A stretch of 54,885 nucleotides of DNA from an uncultured Planctomycetales bacterium. GTDB lineage: Bacteria; Planctomycetota; Planctomycetia; Pirellulales; Thermoguttaceae. The stretch's first letter is position 1, and each line of letters opens with the position of its first letter. The DNA lies in NCBI GenBank assembly GCA_947305735.1, contig CAMZEO010000003.1, positions 1 through 54,885 of the forward strand. The letters are read 5' to 3'. Under the pieces are notes generated by a model, which ran no database searches, was not told the DNA's origin, and saw only the letters and a list, made by a program, of their open reading frames with translations. The position numbers were made by a program, and so were the translations under genes. Below are positions 32,448-41,948 of this stretch, in pieces.

Positions 32448-32492
32448 GTTTGACTCTTCCGAACTTTGGTTTGGAAGAGTCAAACTTTTTTT
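32448..32492 (+). terminator. Strong rho-independent terminator of the BBP2 gene
   Basis: GTTTGACTCTTCC (32448-32460) pairs perfectly with GGAAGAGTCAAAC (32473-32485), 12-base loop, followed by seven T residues. Textbook form, 40 bases after the stop codon. Confidence 0.95.
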
Positions 32493-32560
32493 GCGTTTTC
32501 CAGAAATTCGCGCCAAAACGTCAATTGTTTCGTACAAATAACAGGAGGACGCAAATTCCG

Positions 32561-32911
32561 ATGAAGTCGCGTTCTTCACGAGATAAACGAGGCGCGAATA
32601 CGGCGAAAGAACGAAATTGGGCGGAATATAACGAAGCGTTAGTCAATCGGGGCGGACTTCTCGCGCGGGAGCTTTTCAAGAACTCCCAAATAGTAGTCGT
32701 CAAGACGGAGGACGGCGAAGAGTTCGACGTCCTCCGTCGCGACGCTCTCTTGAAACGAAGCGTCCGTCAAAAAACTCGCGCGCGAACGCCGCCCCCGAAC
32801 GAACGTCTCTACGACGAGCGTCCGATTGACGTTCCAGTCCCGTCCGACGAAACGCGCGAACAAGTTCAAACGGTTATTCGCAGACGAATAAAATTGGCTC
32901 CCACGGTTTGA
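32561..32911 (+). CDS. Small basic hypothetical protein
   Basis: A 116-residue protein. The frame is open from 32450 but the terminator lies there; ATG 32561, with AGGAGG at 32543-32548, is the likely start. N-terminus KSRSSRDKRGANTAKERNWA is basic; the next stretch EYNEALVNRGGLLARELF resembles the 'W.EYN.ALV.RG' start of some IS4/IS5 transposases, but nothing transposase-like follows. The C-terminus is Arg/Pro-rich. Unknown function. Its 3' end overlaps the convergent gene at 32874 by 38 bases. Confidence 0.55.
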   Translation: MKSRSSRDKRGANTAKERNWAEYNEALVNRGGLLARELFKNSQIVVVKTEDGEEFDVLRRDALLKRSVRQKTRARTPPPNERLYDERPIDVPVPSDETREQVQTVIRRRIKLAPTV

Positions 32912-34952
32912 TCTCGGGAACGATAAAACGCCGATACCCCGCCGCGTCGGAAGACGACGCGTTGACGGTCGTTTTGCGACAGGAATAGTCGTAAACGTCG
33001 ATCGAGTCTTTGTCGGTTTTCAACATGAGCGCGACGTCTTTAATCGGGTCGTAATTGGAGTTAATCGCGATTCCCGCGAAGCCGCCGTCCGCGTTGGGCG
33101 CGCGCATCCAGAAATTGACCAGGGCGAAGGAGTCGACGTAGCCGGGCAAACGATCCCGTGAAAGCCAGCGCGCGATCGCGCGGATTTGGGATTGTTTGGA
33201 GTTGTTGTAGAAGTTGCTCCAGGGATAAAAGCCGTTGACGCACACTCGACCGCCCAAAGAGTTCTCAAAAACGCCGACGATTGTTTCCGCCTTTTGGTCT
33301 CCGGCGTAATCGACGCAGCCGGAGAGCGTCTCGACGTTTTCATTTGTTTTCTTCAACGAATAAATGGGTTCCCGCCAGAACGACTGACGCAAGTCGCGCG
33401 TTCTTCCGGCAAAGGAACCGTTGAGCGGATGCTCCTCAAATATCTCAATTCCGTCGACGCGAATCTCCCCGTCGTATTCCATGCCCGTAAGATCGTTTAA
33501 CGCGTACGACTCCGGATCGTTGGCCAGATTGAGCGCGTCGACGTCGGCGTAGACGCCCAGTTTAAAGATTTCTTTGGCCTCTTCGGGCGTATGATGACTC
33601 AGGTAGCTGCGCGATAAAAGAACGACGTTCGTTTGACCGGGAAGAAACTTATAGGCGACGGGAACGCCGCTTTCCGAAAAACAGGACGTCAACGCCTGAA
33701 CCGGGCTCCTGTTGGGATAATAGCCTTCAGTTCTTTCCCAGAGGGGAAATATTCCAACGTTGGGATCGCGCCCCAAACATTGAACCGTCAAATCGAAGAA
33801 CGGTCGTCTTTCCGCAATCGTCGCGATCAGTTTTTCGTACTCGTCCAGCGGTTCGTCGTTGTTCGTAAGGACGTTAAACGCCGCGCCCGTGCATCCCGCC
33901 GCAATGTGGGAAACCGCTTCTAAAGTCGTAACGTTGGCGGATTTTAACAGGAACTGATAGGGAAAATTTTCGATTTCCGATTGAATGACGACGACTTCAG
34001 GAGGGAGAAGAGAGACCTGCCTTCCAATTTCGTGCGACTTTCCAAAAAGAGAGCTCATGTAGGACTGTTCGTAGAAACCGCCTCCCGGCCGCCAGTAGAC
34101 TTCCTTGTCTCGATTGGGCCCCGACAGCGTCTTGGCCCAACGCTCGAAGTCGTACCCTTCGTCGTAACGTTCGCCCGTCATAAAACCGAGCGGCATATCG
34201 GGGTCGACGTCATGGACGGTTTTTTCGATCAGCGCGAACAGCCCGTCGATCGTGTCGGAGGTAAACGTCCTGATTTTAGTCAGAACGTCGTGGTCGCCGT
34301 AATTGGCGCAAATGAAGTCCCGGTCGATCTTTTCGTCGAATTGTTGCGAAAGAATGTTCATGCAGTTATCGCAAAAACAAATCCAGCCGGAGTCTCCGTT
34401 GGAATCCAGCATGTGGATGACCCGAACGTCGTCGTCGATCCAAATGTAATCGGGATCGGCCTTTGCCGCCGCCGTATAAACGCGCCGAATTCGTTGTCGA
34501 AAGAGGTCGTTGTTGGGGCAGAGCGTCCCTTCGGCGATTTTGCCGTCCATCGTTTGCGCTCTTGGAAATTCCGGTCCAATAGAATGAGGAACGTTTTCCG
34601 GATGATGGCCGAGCGTGCACATCAGATTGATTCCCGCCCGATATCCGCGGGCGCGGGCTTCGGCCATTCTTTGTTTCAGGACGACGCAACGGCGTTCCAA
34701 TTCGTCGTCGGGAATCGGCGCGTGCGTTTTCTGCGTGAAAAAAGTAAGCTCGTCGGCGACGCCGGGATACTTGTCAAGCAATTCGAGCAGTTGCGCGAAC
34801 CGCGCGTCGTCCTGCCAGATGTTGCAGGGGATTCTGAAGCAAACGGAAGCGCGCGCGAGTCGAGCGTCGTCTTGAGCCGACGACGAAACGGAGAAAAATA
34901 GTCCGAATAAAAGCGCGACATAAAGCGCTAAAAGTTTTTTTGAACGTTTCAT
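32874..34952 (-). CDS. Secreted glycoside-hydrolase-like protein
   Basis: A 692-residue exported protein with signal peptide (KKLLALYVALLFGLFFSVSS, cleavage after SSSA). Residues about 30-350 look like a TIM barrel of the GH42/beta-galactosidase-like type: RGYRAGINLMCTLGHHPE, DPDYIWIDDDVRVIH with a candidate acidic active site, CFCDNCMNILSQQF, and VVVIQSEIENFPYQ. Residues 400-690 are a Rossmann-like then beta-rich domain as in beta-galactosidase trimerisation regions. Likely cleaves a plant or host glycan, but substrate and exact family are not determinable here. ATG 34952 has no clear ribosome site. Confidence 0.6.
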   Translation of the reverse strand: MKRSKKLLALYVALLFGLFFSVSSSAQDDARLARASVCFRIPCNIWQDDARFAQLLELLDKYPGVADELTFFTQKTHAPIPDDELERRCVVLKQRMAEARARGYRAGINLMCTLGHHPENVPHSIGPEFPRAQTMDGKIAEGTLCPNNDLFRQRIRRVYTAAAKADPDYIWIDDDVRVIHMLDSNGDSGWICFCDNCMNILSQQFDEKIDRDFICANYGDHDVLTKIRTFTSDTIDGLFALIEKTVHDVDPDMPLGFMTGERYDEGYDFERWAKTLSGPNRDKEVYWRPGGGFYEQSYMSSLFGKSHEIGRQVSLLPPEVVVIQSEIENFPYQFLLKSANVTTLEAVSHIAAGCTGAAFNVLTNNDEPLDEYEKLIATIAERRPFFDLTVQCLGRDPNVGIFPLWERTEGYYPNRSPVQALTSCFSESGVPVAYKFLPGQTNVVLLSRSYLSHHTPEEAKEIFKLGVYADVDALNLANDPESYALNDLTGMEYDGEIRVDGIEIFEEHPLNGSFAGRTRDLRQSFWREPIYSLKKTNENVETLSGCVDYAGDQKAETIVGVFENSLGGRVCVNGFYPWSNFYNNSKQSQIRAIARWLSRDRLPGYVDSFALVNFWMRAPNADGGFAGIAINSNYDPIKDVALMLKTDKDSIDVYDYSCRKTTVNASSSDAAGYRRFIVPEIKPWEPILFVCE

Positions 34953-35016
34953 AGCTAGCTGTTGTTTGTCTGTCTCTGGTTTGGTCGATCAACGCGACGT
35001 AAGAACTAAAACATCC

Positions 35017-35061
35017 GAAAAAAAGCCGCGTCCTACGTTTTGCAACGCCGGACGCGGCTTT
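35017..35061. terminator. Terminator of the DUF1559 gene
   Basis: AAAGCCGCGTCC (35022-35033) pairs perfectly with GGACGCGGCTTT (35050-35061). On the minus strand the stem runs straight into T residues (A run 35018-35024 on the + strand), 28 bases after the stop of the gene at 35090. Confidence 0.85.
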
Positions 35062-35089
35062 CTCAATAAAAACGTCAAACGATTCAACG

Positions 35090-36265
35090 TCACAAGCTGG
35101 ACGTCGTCTCGGCGCCGTTGATCGAGCCCATCGCGCCCCAGACTCCGTAAGGACTTTTGCCCGCGCAGGTACGTCCGGAAGCCTGACCGGTCGCCGAGTT
35201 TGCCATCCAGACCGAGAGATCGCCGCAGTCGACCGTGTCGGGCACGAATCGAACGGAACCGTCCGCCATTACCGCGTTGACGCCCCCGCTGTGGAAGCTC
35301 GTCGCCGCGCAAATCAGCGTGTCACCCGCGCTCCATCCGCAGGAAGGACCGTTGGGAGGACAGACCGTGAAGAAGGTGGCGTTGTTAAAGTACCAGTAAC
35401 CGTAGCAGGAACCGGAACCCGCGTGAGTCCTCGCGGTCGAAACGTACATATTGCCGTTGCCGACAAGCGTCATGCATCCGCTCTTCGGACTGTTGCTCCA
35501 AAAATCGCCTTCGGCCCAGCCGGTTCTAACGTTCGGATCTTCGTCCCCGTCCGCGTAGACGTCGCGAGGACTCGCGCAACGCTCGGACATTAATACCGTG
35601 TTGCTCGTGCCGTCGGTAATCGCCGAAAGACTTGGACAGTAGCCGGTTCCGTAGCTTCCCTTGCCGCTCCACACCATGGTAAACACGGAACGCGTGCTGT
35701 GCGGGCAGTTGGCGTTTGTCGAACGGCAGTCGTTGTACCAGCCGCGTCCGTTGATCATGTCCGCGTAGCTGAAACGGTAGTTGCAAACGGTAAGAGGAGC
35801 GGAGTTGTCCGATCGTTGGAATCCTTTGCCTCCCGCCGCGTCGGACGGGCAGATAATCGTGGGAAGAACTCCCAGGAATCCCGGACAGTTCTCCCAGGGT
35901 TCCCAGTTCCACGGTCCGGCTTCATGGCCGACCTGAGCGGCGGTGGGACCGGCGGCGATCGCCTGATAGCGACCCTGTTGTTCAAAGAACGGAAGCAGAC
36001 CGATATACGGCGTGTAGTCGTACGGATACGATCCGCCCAAACCAAAGCCGGGCAGGCAGTTGTTCGTGTCGTGATAGTTCTGAATCGCCAGACCGAGCTG
36101 TTTGAGATTATTGGTGCACTGCATACGGCGCGCCGCTTCGCGCGCCGCCTGAACGGCCGGAAGAAGCAAACCGATTAAAATGCCGATGATCGCGATGACG
36201 ACGAGAAGTTCGACGAGCGTAAAACCTCGGCGTTTCCCGTCAACGAGACTGTTATTCTTGCGCAT
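35090..36265 (-). CDS. DUF1559-family pseudopilin-like protein
   Basis: A 391-residue protein that starts at ATG 36265 (GGAGG seven bases upstream); an in-frame GTG at 36292 is rejected. The N-terminus is a type IV prepilin/type II secretion signal: [20 protein letters not shown], cleaved after Gly by a prepilin peptidase, with the +5 Glu present. DUF1559 follows ([20 protein letters not shown]) with the closing signature [20 protein letters not shown]. This family is massively expanded in planctomycetes and is a good phylum marker; function is probably in a pseudopilus or surface structure. Single gene with its own terminator. Confidence 0.93.
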   Translation of the reverse strand: MRKNNSLVDGKRRGFTLVELLVVIAIIGILIGLLLPAVQAAREAARRMQCTNNLKQLGLAIQNYHDTNNCLPGFGLGGSYPYDYTPYIGLLPFFEQQGRYQAIAAGPTAAQVGHEAGPWNWEPWENCPGFLGVLPTIICPSDAAGGKGFQRSDNSAPLTVCNYRFSYADMINGRGWYNDCRSTNANCPHSTRSVFTMVWSGKGSYGTGYCPSLSAITDGTSNTVLMSERCASPRDVYADGDEDPNVRTGWAEGDFWSNSPKSGCMTLVGNGNMYVSTARTHAGSGSCYGYWYFNNATFFTVCPPNGPSCGWSAGDTLICAATSFHSGGVNAVMADGSVRFVPDTVDCGDLSVWMANSATGQASGRTCAGKSPYGVWGAMGSINGAETTSSL

Positions 36266-36736
36266 AAGGAACCTCCAATAGCAAAAAAACACGATAAAAA
36301 ACTACTGTGAAAACAGACGAAGCCCCGATTGGAAAGAGCCATTCGAATTGTAATCGTCGGGAATCGGCGTGTCAACGTTTTTCCAGAAGAAAATGAAAAA
36401 GAAACGGGATTGGAAGATAATTGTCAATCCGCGAGACGAGCGCGCGAGTCCGGAAAAACTCTCGACCCCTCGCGCCTGTTTTTACGGCGTCCAACCCCCC
36501 GCCTTCCAAATCGGCGCCTTATTGAACGCTTCGACCGTAACCCGCGTCGAATAAGACGGTTGGTCGTCGTTTCCATTACTTCCGCGCGTTCTTTTTCGCG
36601 ACCTTCCGCGAATTTTTCGACGCGTCGTTGACAATCTTCCGGGAATAATGATGAATCGCCTTTTTCAACGGCAAAACGTTCGTCGACGCCTGAAGGAAGG
36701 AAATCCTTTATTCTTCACTCGCCGTCGTCGCGTCGT
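36266..36736. other. 471-bp intergenic region
   Basis: Between two minus-strand genes. It must contain the promoter of the DUF1559 gene. No convincing ORF, tRNA or repeat was seen; the + strand frames here are Arg-rich and look like noise. Confidence 0.5.
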
Positions 36737-37465
36737 TTAAACGGCGTCTTCCCGGCGTTTCCCGATCGTCGCTTCGGCGCGGCGTCCGGGCGCTTCTTCG
36801 AGGCAAAGCGTGAAGGAATACTCGTCGAACGCGTTCCGAGGAACGACGCCCGCTTCCTGAAAGCGTTTGACGAGCTCTTGAAGAATTGCGTCGGCAATCG
36901 CCTCGGTCGTCGCGTTAACCGCGTTGACAAGGATCGGCGTCGACGAAAAGTCGCCGTCGGTCGTCGAGAACGCCCTCGCCGCGTCCGCAAAACGGGAAGA
37001 AATCTCTTCCGCCGTCTTCTTCGTCGACGTTCCTTCGTCGGAAGTCTTTGCTCCGAGGAAGATTGGGGCGAGACAATGGATCGTAAAAGCGCCGACAACG
37101 TCGCTCCTTAGCGCCGGGGGCAACAACGACAAACCGACGCTCGAAACGCCGCCGCGCGCTTCAAAAAACTTTGTCGCTTCGTTTCTGCGATCCTCGGATA
37201 AAAACGAAAGTCCCAGGAGAATTTTGTAATTCCACCCGGCGAGGATTTTCCGAAACTCGTCCTGAACGACCAGAAAATCGATCACAAAACCGACGTCGTC
37301 AAGCGGACCGCCGACGCGAAGGCTCGCGCGAAAATCGTGTCCGTGGAGCGGTTCGACAAATTGTCCGCCGCCCTCTTTGCGGTAGACGATCGAGTGCGAC
37401 GCGTTAAAGACGAAGGAAGGATCGTCCAGATAAATCGCGCGTTTGACGGAATAGTTCGCTGTCAT
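36737..37465 (-). CDS. Long 6-pyruvoyl-tetrahydropterin synthase (QueD-like) homologue
   Basis: A 242-residue protein, ATG 37465 with a GGAGA ribosome site. The zinc-histidine motifs are present: FNASHSIVY and LHGHDFRASLRVGG, followed by GFVIDF, the standard PTPS/QueD start. A second segment, ILVNAVNATTEAIADAILQ, corresponds to the family's PT(A/S)ENIA region. QueD proteins are about 120-150 residues; here about 90 extra residues lie between the two parts, including a Thr/Ser-rich stretch. The family makes queuosine or folate/biopterin intermediates, but no other queuosine gene is nearby and the insert makes the reaction uncertain. Confidence 0.75.
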   Translation of the reverse strand: MTANYSVKRAIYLDDPSFVFNASHSIVYRKEGGGQFVEPLHGHDFRASLRVGGPLDDVGFVIDFLVVQDEFRKILAGWNYKILLGLSFLSEDRRNEATKFFEARGGVSSVGLSLLPPALRSDVVGAFTIHCLAPIFLGAKTSDEGTSTKKTAEEISSRFADAARAFSTTDGDFSSTPILVNAVNATTEAIADAILQELVKRFQEAGVVPRNAFDEYSFTLCLEEAPGRRAEATIGKRREDAV

Positions 37466-37494
37466 GAGAATCTCCGCGACGTATGGAAACAACG

Positions 37495-37534
37495 AAAAAC
37501 GCGTTCCGGATCGAAGCGACTTCGACGGAACGCG
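37495..37534 (-). terminator. Terminator of the TolC-family gene
   Basis: CGCGTTCC (37500-37507) pairs with GGAACGCG (37527-37534), with an inner TCGAAG/CTTCGA stem. On the minus strand the stem is followed by five T residues (A run 37495-37499). It lies 30 bases after the stop codon of the gene at 37565. Confidence 0.8.
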
Positions 37535-37564
37535 CGACGAAAGCGTTTTCGGGAGAACCTGCGT

Positions 37565-40500
37565 TTACCGGCGCGCGCCTTCAAGCGCGGCTACCGGAAC
37601 CGCCGGAAGATTGGAGGAGTCGGCGTAAGCGCCGCTGACTTCGGCGCGCTGGTAACCGTCGACGTAACCGATCGTCGGGTCGGCGAAGACGGGCTCGTCG
37701 GTCGACCGAGTCGATTCCCGAACGGCGCTCGAGTCGCTCGCGCGGCTTTCGCGCGGGACGGAGAACGTGTAAGTCGGCGAGGCTTCGGCGCCGACTTCGG
37801 GACTCGGCGCGCTCGTCAGGTCTTCGGTTCCCATCGCCTGGACCGTTTGAAGCGAACGACCGCCGGAAAGCTGTTCAAACGTCGGGAGACGGTCGACGCC
37901 AGAGAGGCTGTCTTGCGTCATATTCGTCTGATCGATCAGGTAGCGCGACAACGTCTCGTTGTCGATAACGCCGGGATCGATCCAGCGACCGGAGTCGTCA
38001 AGTTCGAAGACTCCGAGCATCAACATCAGGCTCATGCGGCGGGACTGGTACTGCAACCACGACTGCATAAATTCGTTTTGCGACGACAGAAGGTTTTCCA
38101 GGGCGTTCGTCAACGCTTCCGCGCTCGTGTTGACCGAACCGACGCGCGACGATCCGCTGGGCGGCTTCGTCAGGTCGAGCTGAGCCGTGTGGACGCGTTT
38201 GATTGCCGTCAAAACGCTGTCGCGTTGCAATTCGAAGCTCACCTGCGCGAGCTGGATCGCGCGAACCGAGCTGCGAATCTGCTGATTCACGCCGTCGACG
38301 TACTGGTAGTAAGTTCGGCGCGCCTGATCGTAGCTGATAAGAACCTGACGGTACGAGTTGCGTTCCAGGAACCGATCCAACGGGGCGTCGAATTGAAGAC
38401 CCGCGCGCAGTTGCGCGGTCTTCGCGCTGAAGTCGACCGGAGTCTTTCCGATGTTTGACACGCTTCCCTCGATGCTCACGTCCAAATCGGCGCGAAGGCG
38501 ATCGGCGACGATTTCAATGTTGCGCCATTCGTCGACGAGACTCGAGCGCATATTCATCCAGTCGAGACGGCGTTCGCGCGCGACGTTGAACGCGGTTTCC
38601 GACTCCACGTCGACGACCGAAAGCTCGATCGTTTCGAGACGCGCGCGCGCCTGGATCAGGCGGAGCGTCATCACGTCTTCGGACAGCTTCGTCAGACAGG
38701 ACGTGAACCAGAATCGGTAGACGTCGTTGCGTTCAAGCAGACCGGCGCGGAGATTCGCGAGCGACTGATTGAGCTTCTCGCGACGCGATTCATATTCGGC
38801 GCGATCCGCTTCGGTCAACGAATTCGCCATTTCGTCAAGCTCGGCGATTTCACGTTCGACGTCGTCCGCGTTGAATTGAATTCTGTCGTTGAGTTGCGAA
38901 TTCATATGCAGGTCGTCGACGAGCCGCAACACGGCGGTCGGGAACGGCGACGAGTCTGGATTTTGGCGTTGCGTCGCGATCATTCTCGCCAGATCGTCCG
39001 GCGCGTACGCGAGCATCGTTCTGCGAATGAGTTCGAGCGTCTTGGCGATGTTGTATTTGACGCCGCGGGATTTCAGCACGACGCCGAAATCGTTGACCGC
39101 TTCTTTGGAACGGTCGAGGTCGTCGCGGATTTCCGCGATGCGCCGATCGACCAGACGGTAGTCGAAGAACGAGCTGTCGAGTTCGGCGTTTTCGCGTTCG
39201 AATCTGCTTTTCAAAACTTCGAGCGCTTTGGCGCGGCGCGGCTTGATTTCCGTTTCCAGACGCTCGAGATCCGCGTTCGTCTCTTCCAGACCGTCCGCGA
39301 ACTGACGATTGAAGTCGTCGAAAAGAACGCGCAAATCGGCGACGGAAATCTTGTCGACCGTCTCGTCTTCCAAATCGGCGACCGAGCGGACGTAGCGCGC
39401 GACCCCCTCGTTGACGACTTCGTGATTCTTATTGCGCAACCACGCGAGGAGCGTCGAGATATCCGCCTGGAAGCGTTCAAGCGTCGCCGGCATCAGGTTG
39501 AACTGATTGACCAGCGGGTCTTGAACGACGACGTTCTCGACGTCGGGCGGCAAGCCGAGGCTCATCAAATACGATTCGATCGAATCGCGATAATTGTCTT
39601 TAAGTTCGATGTACGATTTTTGCGACGAAAGCCAATTTTGACGCACGCGGTCGACGTCGGTGCGGTTCGTCACGCGGCTGGTCGCGAAGTATTCTTCGTA
39701 ACGCTGATAGTTGTCCGCGAGAGAAGCGACGTTCGACTCCTGGTTCCGGATACGGACCTGACTTGCGAGCAGACCGTAGAATCCGCCGACCTGAGCGTTG
39801 GAAACGCCCGAGCCGGGATAGCCCCCGCTCGACGGAGCGCGAACGGGCGAGGAGCCCGTCAGAACTCCGACGTAGAAGCCCTGTTGATAGAACGCGAGCT
39901 GGCGAACGTTCGCGAGAAGACGGCGCTCGCTGCGAGTGAGGTCTTCGAGAACGATCGCGCGACCCGCCCCGCGAAGGAAAGGTTGCGTCAGCGAATAAGT
40001 GAGCGTCGTCGTCGGGTCGAACCGGACGTTCCCGCCGGGCGAGAACGTCCAGACCATCTGGTTCGCCAAACCGACGAGCGCGTCGGCTCCCGTCGCGAAC
40101 TTTTTGCGAGCGCCGACGGCGAACGTGTTCAAGGAGAGGCGCGAACTGGATCCGTCGCGAAATCCTCCGTAATTGTCGTAGAAGAGCGAGCCGTTCCCGT
40201 AAAATTTCACGTCGAACGCGTAACGTTCCGCCGTCACGTTGAGAGCCGCCGCGTAGACGTTTTCGAGCGCCGCGCGATAATCCGGAGAATGCAGCAACGC
40301 AAGATCGAACGCGACTTTTTGATCAAGCACGATCTCGCCGTTTTCATTCGGCGCGGGCAACGAATTGCGCCAGTTTTCGTTCTCGACCGTTTGCGTAAAC
40401 CCGTTCTTCGTCCACTTCTCGAGCCCTTTGGCTCCTTCGACGTCGGCGAGCAGTTTTCCAGCCGTGCAGTCGTCGATCGGCGACGGTTGCGCGTCCGGAT

Positions 40501-40774
40501 CGTACCGATTCGCGTAACGCGAGCAACCCGCCTCTTGAAGCGTGAATCCCTCGAGTTCCCAATAACGGTCGTTCGCGTTCTTATTGACCGTGTTTAGCAA
40601 CCCGTAGACGTCGGCGTCCGCGTCCGTTCGATATTTCTGGCGCGCGCAGCCGACTCCCGTCGAAAATATGGCGGCTCCTATCAAAATTGAAGCAAGTCCC
40701 AACGCGCGGGAACGCGGCCATAAGCCGTTTTTCGCGCGTTTCGCGTCGCTGCGTTCGGTTTTGCGATGATCCAT
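37565..40774 (-). CDS. Oversized TolC-family outer-membrane lipoprotein
   Basis: A 1069-residue protein; the second of two adjacent ATGs (40774) has GAGG five bases upstream. The signal peptide ends in a lipobox (IFSTGVGC). TolC-type features: LDQKVAFDLALLHSPDYRAAL (first helix repeat), YSLTQPFLRGAGRAIVLEDL, GLQFDAPLDRFLERNSY, and YDQARRTYYQYVDGVNQQIR. TolC proteins are about 450-500 residues; here roughly 400 residues rich in Glu, Arg and Leu are inserted between the two halves, predicted to be mostly helical. The tail is Ser/Pro-rich. It would be the outer-membrane channel of an export pathway, perhaps with the HlyD-type adaptors at 370-6147, although these are 31 kb away. Confidence 0.8.
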   Translation of the reverse strand: MDHRKTERSDAKRAKNGLWPRSRALGLASILIGAAIFSTGVGCARQKYRTDADADVYGLLNTVNKNANDRYWELEGFTLQEAGCSRYANRYDPDAQPSPIDDCTAGKLLADVEGAKGLEKWTKNGFTQTVENENWRNSLPAPNENGEIVLDQKVAFDLALLHSPDYRAALENVYAAALNVTAERYAFDVKFYGNGSLFYDNYGGFRDGSSSRLSLNTFAVGARKKFATGADALVGLANQMVWTFSPGGNVRFDPTTTLTYSLTQPFLRGAGRAIVLEDLTRSERRLLANVRQLAFYQQGFYVGVLTGSSPVRAPSSGGYPGSGVSNAQVGGFYGLLASQVRIRNQESNVASLADNYQRYEEYFATSRVTNRTDVDRVRQNWLSSQKSYIELKDNYRDSIESYLMSLGLPPDVENVVVQDPLVNQFNLMPATLERFQADISTLLAWLRNKNHEVVNEGVARYVRSVADLEDETVDKISVADLRVLFDDFNRQFADGLEETNADLERLETEIKPRRAKALEVLKSRFERENAELDSSFFDYRLVDRRIAEIRDDLDRSKEAVNDFGVVLKSRGVKYNIAKTLELIRRTMLAYAPDDLARMIATQRQNPDSSPFPTAVLRLVDDLHMNSQLNDRIQFNADDVEREIAELDEMANSLTEADRAEYESRREKLNQSLANLRAGLLERNDVYRFWFTSCLTKLSEDVMTLRLIQARARLETIELSVVDVESETAFNVARERRLDWMNMRSSLVDEWRNIEIVADRLRADLDVSIEGSVSNIGKTPVDFSAKTAQLRAGLQFDAPLDRFLERNSYRQVLISYDQARRTYYQYVDGVNQQIRSSVRAIQLAQVSFELQRDSVLTAIKRVHTAQLDLTKPPSGSSRVGSVNTSAEALTNALENLLSSQNEFMQSWLQYQSRRMSLMLMLGVFELDDSGRWIDPGVIDNETLSRYLIDQTNMTQDSLSGVDRLPTFEQLSGGRSLQTVQAMGTEDLTSAPSPEVGAEASPTYTFSVPRESRASDSSAVRESTRSTDEPVFADPTIGYVDGYQRAEVSGAYADSSNLPAVPVAALEGARR

Positions 40775-41107
40775 CATAACCTCTTTGACTCTAAGCCGTC
40801 CTTTGCGTTTCCGGGGGGAACGACCCAAATAAAAACTGGTTAAGCGCGGCGGCGACGCGGGTCGAACGGGTAGACGTAGCGTCAACGCGCCATTGCTAGA
40901 ATGATACTAGCTATTCGCTTTATCGGACGTGGTTATTATATTGTTTATGTCAATTTTAGTTTTTATTAAGATTTTAACGATTATTCTTACTGTATGGATT
41001 AAACGCGTTATTTTGATTATTTGGTCAACTTGCGCGGCGCGGCCTCGATTTCCGCGTTATCGACGCAATCTGCGGTTGGAAGGGTCGCGGAGCGAGCGTC
41101 CGACGAA
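40775..41107. other. AT-rich upstream region of the TolC-family gene
   Basis: Contains the promoter of the minus-strand TolC-family gene: an AT-rich block at about 40930-41010 holds TATAAT on the minus strand near 40940. I see no gene. It also marks the left edge of a region with lower GC (to about 43.3 kb). Confidence 0.4.
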
Positions 41108-41364
41108 TCAGCGAGTTGAGCGGCGACGTCGGGGGCATTCTTCCGTAAAACAAGCGCAATACCGTCGTCTTTGTTTCGTTAAAACGAAATCAACCAAATC
41201 CCGTTCGATCAACGCGTTCGGAACCCGCCCGGTTTCCTCGACGTTCAGACCCGATTTCTTAGCGATCAATTCGACCCCTCGTCGAGTTCGGTAAAAAACT
41301 CCCTTGCCGTAACGGGTCGATTCAACTCCCGAGCGCGTCGCCAAGCCTTAATTAGCGTGTTCAT
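41108..41364 (-). pseudogene. Frameshifted small ORF (decayed gene)
   Basis: ATG 41364 opens a 32-codon frame (MNTLIKAWRRARELNRPVTA ... ELDEGSN) that stops at 41266. A neighbouring frame continues from the same point as VELIAKKSGLNVEETGRVPN and ALIERDLVDFVLTKQRR to about 41108. A one-base change in the GGGG run near 41275 would join them into a smooth 80-residue protein. Both parts use normal codons. No family recognised. Confidence 0.4.
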
Positions 41365-41672
41365 AGCCCCCGTAATAACCTGAAAGCCAATAGACTGATT
41401 GCCAGAAAACGCTAATTTCCTTACAGCGAAAAGAAGAAAAGACAGAAACCGAACCGGCGGTTCGAGCTATCGCTTGATTCTTGAGTATTCGCGCTTTCAG
41501 AAATAATAGTCGAAGTGTTTTTTTCGTTTTGATAAAACGCTGAGATGGTAGTAAGACAAACGGAAACGGGAATATTGATAATGTTTATATGAAATTGTGA
41601 AACTGGAAGCGACGGGACAATATCAACCGGCGTAAAAAAGCAGGATAAAATAGCTAAAATACTTATTTTAAG

Positions 41673-41711
41673 TACAAAAGTATTGACTTCTAAATACGTT
41701 TGTATTATCAT
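41673..41711 (+). promoter_or_regulatory. Promoter with flanking inverted repeat before the XRE regulator
   Basis: TTGACT (41683-41688), 17-base spacer, TATCAT (41706-41711). TACAAA (41673-41678) and TTTGTA (41699-41704) form an inverted repeat centred on the promoter, a plausible operator for autoregulation by the XRE protein encoded just downstream. GAAGGAG at about 41722 is its ribosome site. Confidence 0.5.
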
Positions 41712-41735
41712 TAGGGTATAGAAGGAGACTTAATA

Positions 41736-41948
41736 ATGGCTTTTTCATATAAACCTTTATGGAAATTACTAATTGATAGAGAAATGACAAAGAAAAAGCT
41801 TATGGAAGGCGCTGGAATTTCAAAATCAACGATGGACAAGATGGGGCGCGGAGAACTTGTGTCTATGCAAATAATCGATCGAATATGCGCTTTCCTCAAA
41901 TGCGATTTGTCAGATGTTCTTGAACATAAGCGGGAGAAAGAATATTGA
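41736..41948 (+). CDS. Small XRE-family (Cro/CI) DNA-binding regulator
   Basis: A 70-residue helix-turn-helix protein (KLLIDREMTKKKLMEGAGIS, KSTMDKMGRGELVSMQII, then ICAFLKCDLSDVLEH), the common short XRE class found with restriction-modification and mobile genes. Its stop overlaps the start of the adenine methylase gene (TTGA), so the pair is an operon and the regulator probably acts as a controller (C-protein-like). Codons are more AT-rich than in the flanking genes. Confidence 0.85.
   Translation: MAFSYKPLWKLLIDREMTKKKLMEGAGISKSTMDKMGRGELVSMQIIDRICAFLKCDLSDVLEHKREKEY

Noticed and set aside
32561..32911. Insertion sequence remnant (IS4/IS5-like start motif)
   Set aside because: Only one short motif matches; there are no inverted ends, no DDE core and a good ribosome site for an independent small protein.
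38876..40597. 573-codon + strand frame opposite the TolC-family gene
   Set aside because: Shadow of the minus-strand gene; very rich in Arg, Val, Asp and without any recognisable feature.
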